DNA from: Methanolobus sp. UBA32
GTDB lineage: Archaea > Halobacteriota > Methanosarcinia > Methanosarcinales > Methanosarcinaceae
DNA: 6,538 nucleotides
Assembly: GCA_002507205.1 (NCBI GenBank)
Contig: DAZF01000041.1
Location: forward strand, 11,202-17,739
Direction of reading: 5' to 3'
The position numbers were made by a program, and so were the translations under genes. This document shows positions 1 to 5,693 of the stretch, one piece after another. The notes under the pieces were generated by a model. The model worked only from the letters and a program-made list of their open reading frames with translations, was not told the DNA's origin and did no database searches. Position 1 is the first letter of the stretch; each line of letters begins with the position of its first letter.

Positions 1-565
1 CCCAATAGATGAATATCTTGCAGCTGGCGTACACATAGGTACACAGCAGAAGACAGAGAACATGATGAAATTCGTCTACCGTGTCAGGACAGACGGTCTT
101 TATGTACTCGATATTCAGGCAACCGATGAGAGAATAAAGCTCGCAGCCGGATTCCTTGCAAAGTATGACCCACAGAGAGTTCTTGTAGTATCTGCAAGAC
201 AGTATGGTCAATTCCCTGCAAAGATGTTCGCAAAAGCTATCGGCGCTAAGTCAATGGTCGGAAGGTTCATCCCAGGAATACTCACAAATCCTAAGATCGA
301 GAATTTCTACGAACCAGATGTAGTAATCGTTACCGACCCAACCGGCGATGCACAGGTCATCAAGGAAACCGTAAACATCGGCATACCTGTTGTTGCACTC
401 TGTGACACGAACAACATGACATCAAACGTAGACCTTGTTATCCCAACCAACAACAAAGGAAGAAAAGCACTTTCCCTTGTCTACTGGTTACTTGCAAGAG
501 AGATAGCAAAGGCCAACGATTCAGTGTTCACTTACGAACTTGAAGACTTTGAAGCAGGTGTCTGA
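1..565 (+). CDS. rpsB: 30S ribosomal protein S2 (uS2), archaeal type, 5'-truncated by the window edge
   Basis: uS2 is a structural protein of the small ribosomal subunit that helps join head and body near the mRNA exit side. The frame is open from base 2, so the real start lies upstream. An internal ATG at 62 is not the start, because the 20 codons before it encode conserved family sequence ([17 protein letters not shown]). In all, 187 residues are visible. An archaeal S2 of roughly 200-230 residues would lack only a short N-terminal piece. Recognisable blocks are [20 protein letters not shown], the [13 protein letters not shown] segment, [11 protein letters not shown], the IVTDP strand, [12 protein letters not shown], and the closing [22 protein letters not shown] helix. 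The C-terminus is acidic (ELEDFEAGV). In many archaea rpsB closes a long run with other ribosomal protein, RNA polymerase subunit and enolase genes, which probably lie to the left. Identification is secure. Confidence 0.97.
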   Translation, partial: PIDEYLAAGVHIGTQQKTENMMKFVYRVRTDGLYVLDIQATDERIKLAAGFLAKYDPQRVLVVSARQYGQFPAKMFAKAIGAKSMVGRFIPGILTNPKIENFYEPDVVIVTDPTGDAQVIKETVNIGIPVVALCDTNNMTSNVDLVIPTNNKGRKALSLVYWLLAREIAKANDSVFTYELEDFEAGV

Positions 566-594
566 GCCGACAACCCAGTGTGGAGCATACTACA

Positions 595-603
595 CATATA
601 TTA
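595..603 (+). promoter_or_regulatory. possible weak archaeal TATA element before the MEMO gene
   Basis: CATATATTA lies in the 72-base gap between rpsB and the MEMO gene. An archaeal TATA box usually sits about 25 bases before the transcription start, which would place initiation near 621-628. That start would just keep, or just cut into, the ribosome binding site at 624-630. The match to the archaeal consensus is moderate and no clear purine-rich BRE precedes it. Read-through from rpsB is an equally good explanation for expression of the downstream genes. Confidence 0.35.
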
Positions 604-623
604 AAAACCCTTATTAAAATATG

Positions 624-630
624 GGGTGAT
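624..630 (+). promoter_or_regulatory. Shine-Dalgarno sequence that fixes the MEMO start
   Basis: GGGTGAT contains GGTGAT, which pairs with the conserved 3' end of archaeal 16S rRNA (complement of AGGAGGTGATC). It is followed by a 7-base spacer (TAGTAGT) and ATG at 638. An in-frame GTG at 626 would give a protein four residues longer, but it lies inside this ribosome binding site and is unlikely to be the start. Confidence 0.8.
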
Positions 631-637
631 TAGTAGT

Positions 638-1435
638 ATGAGACAGACAACAGTTGCTGGTCAGTTCTATCCGCTAAATCCAAAAAGTCTTAAGAAGGAA
701 CTTAGCAGGTGCTTTAAGGATCTGGTTATTTCAGAAAAGCCAATCCTTGGTGCTGTCGTACCTCATGCCGGATACATATATTCTGGCCAGGTGGCAGCAC
801 ACGCATATGCCCAATTACCCAGGGCAGATACCTACGTCCTGTTTGGACCAAACCATACAGGATATGGATCTGCCGTGGCAATGTCCCAGGATACCTGGAC
901 AACTCCACTGGGAGTTGTTGAAACAGACAGGGAAATTGGAAAGCTACTTGCAGGAACTATCATAGACTTTGACGAGCTTGCGCACCATTTTGAACATTCC
1001 ATTGAAGTGCAGATACCTTTTTTGCAGCACAGATTCGGCAGTGATTTCAAGATACTCCCTATTTGCATGGGACTTCAGGATGAAGAAACCGCAATTGAAG
1101 TAGGGAAGGAACTTGCAAGAGCAGTTGAGGCTTCCGGAAAGAAAGTAGTGTTCATCGCATCAAGTGATTTCACACACTACCAGTCTGCCACGGTTGCCAG
1201 CGATAACGATCATTATCTCATCGAGCCAATCCTTGAGATGGATATTCCCGAATTCTACAGACGAAGAGAAGAAAGGAATATTTCAGCATGTGGATTTGGT
1301 CCGATCGCAGCAATGTTATCAGCTACAATGGAATTTGGTGCTAAGAACGTCTCACTGCTGAAATATGCAACCAGCGGAGATGTAACCGGGGACATCTCAG
1401 GTGTTGTCGGATACGCGGCAATAATCCTGGAATAA
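638..1435 (+). CDS. MEMO1-family protein (AmmeMemoRadiSam system protein B / LigB-like fold)
   Basis: This 265-residue protein belongs to the MEMO family, named for human Mediator of ErbB2-driven cell Motility 1. The family is structurally related to extradiol (LigB-type) dioxygenases. Conserved blocks run along the whole length: TVAGQFYP (5-12), VPHAGYIYSG with H43, GPNHTG with H73, EHSIEVQIPF (119-128), ASSDFTHY (174-181) and ACGFGP with C218. H43, H73 and C218 correspond to the two histidines and the cysteine reported to bind metal in human MEMO1. The full metal-site set therefore appears intact and the protein could be an oxidoreductase or metal-binding protein. Its archaeal function is not established. 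There is no signal peptide or membrane segment, so it is probably cytosolic. It lies 23 bases before mevalonate kinase on the same strand, which hints at a link with isoprenoid synthesis. Family assignment is firm; function is unknown. Confidence 0.93.
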   Translation: MRQTTVAGQFYPLNPKSLKKELSRCFKDLVISEKPILGAVVPHAGYIYSGQVAAHAYAQLPRADTYVLFGPNHTGYGSAVAMSQDTWTTPLGVVETDREIGKLLAGTIIDFDELAHHFEHSIEVQIPFLQHRFGSDFKILPICMGLQDEETAIEVGKELARAVEASGKKVVFIASSDFTHYQSATVASDNDHYLIEPILEMDIPEFYRRREERNISACGFGPIAAMLSATMEFGAKNVSLLKYATSGDVTGDISGVVGYAAIILE

Positions 1436-1458
1436 ACAACAATATCAAAGGACAATCT

Positions 1459-2376
1459 ATGATCACATGTTCTGCACCCGGAAAAGTTTACCTTTTTGGT
1501 GAGCATGCGGTAGTGTACGGAGAAAGCGCCATCTGTTGTGCAGTAGAACTTCGTACGAAAGTTCATGTCAATAAAGCCAATGACGTAATCATAGAATCAG
1601 TCCTTGGCACTACAGGACTGGATTTTGAAATTCATCCTTATGTGTCCCATGTCATTGAAAAAATGCGCCAGTTCACGGATATAGAAGGAGTGACCATCCA
1701 GATAGAATCCGAACTCCCCGTAGGTTCCGGACTCGGATCTTCAGCTGCAGTTACCATTGCAACTATTCAGGCATTGAACCTCTTATATGAATGCGGTCTT
1801 TCTCTTGAAGACATAGCAAAGACCGGACATGAGATTGAAAAAATGGTGCAGGGAAACGCAAGTCCGACAGACACATATGTGAGCACAATGGGCGGTGTTG
1901 TAATGATACCACAAAGAAAGAAGCTCCAGCTTCTTAAATGTCCAATTATCATAGGCAACACGAACAAATTCTCCTCTACAAAAGAACTGGTAGGAAATGT
2001 TGCAAAACTTCGCAGTGAATTCCCTTCTATTATAGACCCCATACTTGCCAATATTGGCCAGATGTCCATACTTGCTGAGAAATATGTCAACGAGAATGAC
2101 TACAGAACCATTGGCAGGTTAATGAATGTGAACCAGGGACTTCTCGATTCCATAGGTGTCGGAAGTGCAGAACTTTCAGCCCTTGTCTATGCAGCACGTT
2201 ACAGTGGTGCCATAAGCGCTAAAATAACAGGCGCCGGAGGCGGTGGATGTATGGTTGCACTTGCAGAGAATGACAATGTAATGACCATTGCCAGTGCCAT
2301 CGAAAAGGCTGGCGGAGAAGCCATTATTACAATAAATACGGAAGAAGGCGTACGACTGGAGTCATTAAATGGATAA
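1459..2376 (+). CDS. mvk: mevalonate kinase, GHMP kinase family
   Basis: The enzyme phosphorylates (R)-mevalonate with ATP to mevalonate 5-phosphate, an early committed step of archaeal isoprenoid synthesis in the cytosol. At 305 residues it has the short archaeal length. All GHMP motifs are present: SAPGKVYLFGEHAVVYG at 5-21, the ATP-binding loop PVGSGLGSSAA (87-97), the likely catalytic aspartate D138 in NASPTDTYVSTMGG, and the glycine-rich KITGAGGGGCMVAL (255-268). The likely catalytic lysine is K9. From memory, the sequence is close to the Methanosarcina mazei enzyme, which shares the unusual ASPTD motif. That enzyme has been reported not to be inhibited by downstream prenyl diphosphates, so this one may lack such feedback too; this is inference. 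The ATG is supported by AAGGA at 1448-1452 with a 6-base spacer. The gene's last 8 bases overlap the IPK start, which suggests coupled translation. Confidence 0.97.
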   Translation: MITCSAPGKVYLFGEHAVVYGESAICCAVELRTKVHVNKANDVIIESVLGTTGLDFEIHPYVSHVIEKMRQFTDIEGVTIQIESELPVGSGLGSSAAVTIATIQALNLLYECGLSLEDIAKTGHEIEKMVQGNASPTDTYVSTMGGVVMIPQRKKLQLLKCPIIIGNTNKFSSTKELVGNVAKLRSEFPSIIDPILANIGQMSILAEKYVNENDYRTIGRLMNVNQGLLDSIGVGSAELSALVYAARYSGAISAKITGAGGGGCMVALAENDNVMTIASAIEKAGGEAIITINTEEGVRLESLNG

Positions 2377-3145
2377 AAATAACATCACCATCCTGAAGAT
2401 CGGAGGCAGTGTCATAACCGATAAAAGTGCGGATGACGGTGCTGCAAGATTGGATGAAATTGAGCGTATTGCCAGTGAAATTACAGGTTTTGACGGTAAA
2501 CTTATCATAGTACATGGAGCCGGTTCATTCGGCCATCCACAGGTCAAACGCTTTGGTCTGACAGGTAAATTCGATCACACAGGATCAATAATAACACACA
2601 TGTCCGTAAGGAAACTCAACACGATGGTTGTTGAAGCCCTGAACTCTGCCGGAGTGAACGCATTACCAGTACACCCAATGGCATGTGCTGTATCCAATAA
2701 CAGCCGGATCGAAAGCATGTTCCTTGAACAAATCGAGAAAATGCTTGAGAACGATTTTGTCCCTGTTTTGCATGGGGACATGGTAATGGACAGTGAACTT
2801 GGAACTTCAGTCCTTTCCGGAGACCAGATAGTCCCATATCTGGCAATACAGATGAATGCATCGAGGATTGGTATTGGAAGTGCTGAAGAAGGCGTGCTTG
2901 ATAATGAAGGTGAAGTGATACCTACTATCAGCAATGAAAACTTCGAGAAAATAAAAGAGTACCTGGGTGGGTCCGCCAATACTGATGTTACAGGCGGCAT
3001 GCTGGGAAAAGTACTTGAGCTTTTAAAACTTAGTGAGCAGTCAAGCAGTACTTCTTATATATTCAATGCAGGCAATTCAGGAAACATATCAGATTTCCTG
3101 AAAGGAAAGAATATAGGCACCGCAATATCTGGTGTCGAAATATAG
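2369..3145 (+). CDS. ipk: isopentenyl phosphate kinase, amino acid kinase family
   Basis: IPK converts isopentenyl phosphate plus ATP to isopentenyl diphosphate (IPP), the last kinase step of the archaeal variant mevalonate pathways. The protein has 258 residues. It begins with the nucleotide-binding strand ILKIGGSVITDKS (8-20). VHGAGSFGHP (48-57) follows; H56 aligns with the catalytic His60 of the Methanocaldococcus jannaschii enzyme and distinguishes IPK from other amino acid kinases. Further blocks are VPVLHGDMVMD (131-141), LSGDQIVPYLA (149-159), the substrate-side TDVTGGMLGK (205-214) and the C-terminal IFNAGNSGNI (231-240). One oddity is the loop IGSAEEGVLDNEG (169-181), where many relatives have a TDVDGV-like motif. 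The ATG lies inside the end of mvk; GGAG at 2358-2361 with a 7-base spacer can serve as its ribosome binding site. With MVK, IPK indicates a route in which decarboxylation precedes the second phosphorylation. Confidence 0.96.
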   Translation: MDKNNITILKIGGSVITDKSADDGAARLDEIERIASEITGFDGKLIIVHGAGSFGHPQVKRFGLTGKFDHTGSIITHMSVRKLNTMVVEALNSAGVNALPVHPMACAVSNNSRIESMFLEQIEKMLENDFVPVLHGDMVMDSELGTSVLSGDQIVPYLAIQMNASRIGIGSAEEGVLDNEGEVIPTISNENFEKIKEYLGGSANTDVTGGMLGKVLELLKLSEQSSSTSYIFNAGNSGNISDFLKGKNIGTAISGVEI

Positions 3146-3161
3146 ATCTTAAGGTATTATT

Positions 3162-4265
3162 ATGAGCACTTCCAGGAGAAAGATAGAGCATCTAGAGTTA
3201 TGCGCTGCAAGCCCGGTAGAATCGAGGAAAGTAGGACCAGGATTCAAAGACGTGATGCTGGTACACAGGGCTTTGCCAGAGATGGATATGGATAATATAG
3301 ACCTATCTGTCAATTTTCTGGAAAAGAACATGAATGCACCTTTCATGATAGCATCCATTACAGGTGGGCATCCTGATACAACACCAGTCAATGCTGCACT
3401 TGCAGAAGCTGCAGAAGAACTTGGGATTGGAATTGGTGTCGGAAGCCAGAGAGCAGCCATAGAAGACCCTTCACAGGAAGAGTCCTTCAGTGTTGTCAGA
3501 GATAAAGCACCCAGTGCTTTTGTATATGGGAACATTGGTGCTGCACAAATAAGAGAATATGGCGTTGAAGGAGTCGAAAAGATCATTGAAATGATCGATG
3601 CAGATGCCATTGCAGTTCACCTGAACTTCCTGCAGGAAGCAATACAGCCGGAAGGAGATAGAGATGCTTCCGGAGCATTGGAAGTGATTAAAGACATCTG
3701 CTCCCTTGCAGTACCCGTAATTATTAAAGAAACAGGTGCAGGCATCTCACATGAAGATGCATTACTCCTTAAAGATGCAGGAGTCTCTGCTATAGATGTA
3801 GGCGGCGTGGGAGGAACCAGCTGGTCCGGTGTGGAAGTATATCGCGCCAGAGAGAGAAAGGATAACGAATCAGAATTACTTGGAGAGCTATTCTGGGATT
3901 TCGGCATACCTACAGTACCAAGTATAGTAGAATGCAGTGTATTTTTACCTGTTATTGCAACCGGTGGACTTAGAACAGGATTAGATATTGCAAAATCGAT
4001 AGCTTTAGGAGCATCCGTTGCAAGCGCTGCACTTCCTTTTGTTGAGCCGGCCCTTAAAGGAAAAGATGAGGTAATAAGCAGCATTCAGAATATGCTGAAT
4101 GAACTGAAGGTAGCAATGTTCCTTTGTGGCTGCAAAAATGTGAAAGACCTGCATCTGGCACCTACCGTAATCAGTGGCTGGACAAGAGAATATCTTGAAC
4201 TGCGCGGCTTTAATGTGAGAGACCTTGCACTTCGTTCAAAGAATACTGATTTCCAGAGAGTTTAA
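3162..4265 (+). CDS. fni: type 2 isopentenyl-diphosphate delta-isomerase (FMN-dependent)
   Basis: The enzyme interconverts IPP and dimethylallyl diphosphate. It needs reduced FMN and Mg2+ and is unrelated to the type 1 isomerase. The 367 residues form a TIM-barrel flavoprotein of typical length. Visible family motifs are the N-terminal RRKIEH (5-10), the FMN-binding IASITGG (63-69), GVGSQRAA (92-99), and HLNFLQEAIQPEGD (153-166). H153, N155, Q158 and E159 match the active-site histidine, asparagine, catalytic glutamine and Mg-binding glutamate known from the Sulfolobus shibatae enzyme. VIIKETGAG (187-194) includes K189. GGVGGTSW (214-221) and the phosphate-binding ATGGLRTGLD (266-275) follow. 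The ATG is preceded by AAGGT at 3151-3155 with a 6-base spacer, and only 16 bases separate it from ipk, so the genes are probably co-transcribed. A gap with a new promoter follows, so fni probably ends this block. All expected residues are present. Confidence 0.97.
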   Translation: MSTSRRKIEHLELCAASPVESRKVGPGFKDVMLVHRALPEMDMDNIDLSVNFLEKNMNAPFMIASITGGHPDTTPVNAALAEAAEELGIGIGVGSQRAAIEDPSQEESFSVVRDKAPSAFVYGNIGAAQIREYGVEGVEKIIEMIDADAIAVHLNFLQEAIQPEGDRDASGALEVIKDICSLAVPVIIKETGAGISHEDALLLKDAGVSAIDVGGVGGTSWSGVEVYRARERKDNESELLGELFWDFGIPTVPSIVECSVFLPVIATGGLRTGLDIAKSIALGASVASAALPFVEPALKGKDEVISSIQNMLNELKVAMFLCGCKNVKDLHLAPTVISGWTREYLELRGFNVRDLALRSKNTDFQRV

Positions 4266-4277
4266 CATTCATCCAGT

Positions 4278-4325
4278 AAGGGAATATTTAAATAAAGCAC
4301 ATACTATAATTAGAGAGTAATATAC
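4278..4325 (+). promoter_or_regulatory. archaeal promoter of the RNase J - GGPP synthase block
   Basis: TATTTAAATA at 4285-4294 is a very good archaeal TATA box and is a perfect palindrome. A purine-rich stretch, AAGGGAA (4278-4284), lies directly upstream where the TFB recognition element is expected. A start about 25 bases downstream would fall near 4312-4317, giving a leader of only some 9-14 bases before ATG 4326. No clear Shine-Dalgarno sequence is present in this interval (TAGAGAGTAATATAC), which fits a short or near-leaderless transcript. This is the AT-richest gap between genes in the window. Confidence 0.65.
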
Positions 4326-5672
4326 ATGACAGAAATAGGAATTATTGCAGTTGGCGGCTATAATGAAATGGGCCGCAATATGACTGCTATCAGAATCAAT
4401 GATGACATAATCATTGTTGATATGGGCCTCCGGCTGGACAGAGTTCAGATACATGAGGACGTAGAGATCGACAAGATGCATTCACTTGAACTTATCGAAA
4501 TGGGAGCGATCCCCGATGACACTATTATGAAAGAGGTTAATGGAAATGTGCGTGCAATCGTTTGTACACACGGCCATCTTGACCACATTGGTGCAATATC
4601 AAAGCTTGCACACAGATATACAGCCCCCATAATAGGAACTCCTTATACAACAGCCCTCATTAAGCATCAAATTGAGTCTGAGAGAAAATTCGGAGTAAAG
4701 AACAACATCGTGTCAATGAATGCCGGCGGAACAATGGAGATCACAAAGGACATTTCCATCGAGTTCGTCAATACCCAGCACAGTATAATTGATACTATCT
4801 TCCTTGTTATTCATACAGTGAGTGGTTCTATTGTCTATGCATGTGACTTTAAGCTTGACAGGACACCCACACTTGGAGAGGCACCGGACTTTAACAGGCT
4901 TAAGCAGCTTGGTGAAGAAGGAGTCATTGCACTGATCACCGAAAGTACGAACTCCGGACGTAACGGAAAAGCTCCTTCTGAAATGATAGCACACTCAATG
5001 TTAAGGGATGTACTGCTTGAGACAGAAGAGTCAGATGTAGGTATGATCGTGACAACCTTTGCATCACACGTAGCCCGTATGAACTCTATTGTCAAGTTCG
5101 CAGAAGAGATGGGAAGGATTCCTGTACTCATGGGAAGATCCATGGAGAGGTACATTGCGACCGCTCACCAGATGGGATACATCGACCTTCCGGATTCAGT
5201 AGAGATCTACGGTAACCGAAGAGAGATTGACAAAGCACTGGCAAAGATCATGGAAGGCGGCAAGGACAAGTACTTGCCAGTAGTCACAGGCCACCAGGGA
5301 GAACCAGGTGCAGTGCTTGGAAGGATCGCAAACGGAGAGACACCTTTCAAAATAGACAAAGGTGACAGGATCATATTCTCTGCAAACATCATACCAAATC
5401 CGATGACGCAGGCAAACCGTTATTCACTTGAGACAAAATTGAAGATGCGTGGAGCCAGGATATATGATAACGTCCATGTTTCGGGACATGCATACCGTGA
5501 AGACCACTGGGAACTTCTGAGGATGCTCAAACCTGAACATGTGATACCTGCACACGGCACCATACAGATGCACAGTGAGTACATACAGATGGCAGAAGAT
5601 GCAGGGTACATACTTGGAGACACTCTTCACCTCCTGAGGAATGGAGAAGAACTCTACATTGATGAAGAGTAA
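4326..5672 (+). CDS. rnj: archaeal ribonuclease J, metallo-beta-lactamase / beta-CASP family
   Basis: aRNase J is a 5'-3' exoribonuclease that acts on RNA with a 5' monophosphate and takes part in RNA turnover and processing in the cytosol. The 448 residues show the metallo-beta-lactamase motifs in order: VDMGLRL with D32, the zinc-binding THGHLDHIG (81-89), TQHS with H152, and ACDFK with D174. The inserted beta-CASP domain follows, with TES (E206), TFASHVARM (244-252), and further on TGHQGEPGA (321-329) and SANIIPNP (352-359). The barrel closes with SGHAYREDH (386-394) and VIPAHG (406-411), with H388 and H410. The C-terminal domain of bacterial RNase J (about 550 residues in all) is missing, and so are the N-terminal KH domains of the archaeal CPSF-like nucleases; both points favour archaeal RNase J. 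The gene has its own likely promoter and is followed after about 20 bases by GGPP synthase, an arrangement whose functional meaning is not known. Confidence 0.95.
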   Translation: MTEIGIIAVGGYNEMGRNMTAIRINDDIIIVDMGLRLDRVQIHEDVEIDKMHSLELIEMGAIPDDTIMKEVNGNVRAIVCTHGHLDHIGAISKLAHRYTAPIIGTPYTTALIKHQIESERKFGVKNNIVSMNAGGTMEITKDISIEFVNTQHSIIDTIFLVIHTVSGSIVYACDFKLDRTPTLGEAPDFNRLKQLGEEGVIALITESTNSGRNGKAPSEMIAHSMLRDVLLETEESDVGMIVTTFASHVARMNSIVKFAEEMGRIPVLMGRSMERYIATAHQMGYIDLPDSVEIYGNRREIDKALAKIMEGGKDKYLPVVTGHQGEPGAVLGRIANGETPFKIDKGDRIIFSANIIPNPMTQANRYSLETKLKMRGARIYDNVHVSGHAYREDHWELLRMLKPEHVIPAHGTIQMHSEYIQMAEDAGYILGDTLHLLRNGEELYIDEE

Positions 5673-5693
5673 TTGATATAGATAGGGATGTTT

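Noticed and set aside
62..64. ATG at 62 as the start of rpsB
   Set aside because: The 20 in-frame codons upstream encode conserved archaeal uS2 sequence, so the gene is cut by the window edge and starts further left.
578..595. Hairpin after rpsB as a transcription terminator
   Set aside because: The stem is only 6 pairs with one G-U pair, and the following bases (ATATATTAAAAACCC) lack the T-run expected of archaeal termination signals.
3054..3062. TTATATATT as a promoter for fni inside the 3' end of ipk
   Set aside because: It is a coding stretch (Ser-Tyr-Ile-Phe) about 100 bases before the fni start. ipk and fni are only 16 bases apart with a normal ribosome binding site, so co-transcription is simpler.
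3149..4084. Two long antisense open frames (153 and 155 codons) opposite fni
   Set aside because: They lie wholly inside a gene whose protein matches type 2 isomerases along its full length. Their translations are rich in Ser, Pro, Ala and Ile, as expected from the reverse frame of this codon usage, and show no family motif or ribosome binding site.
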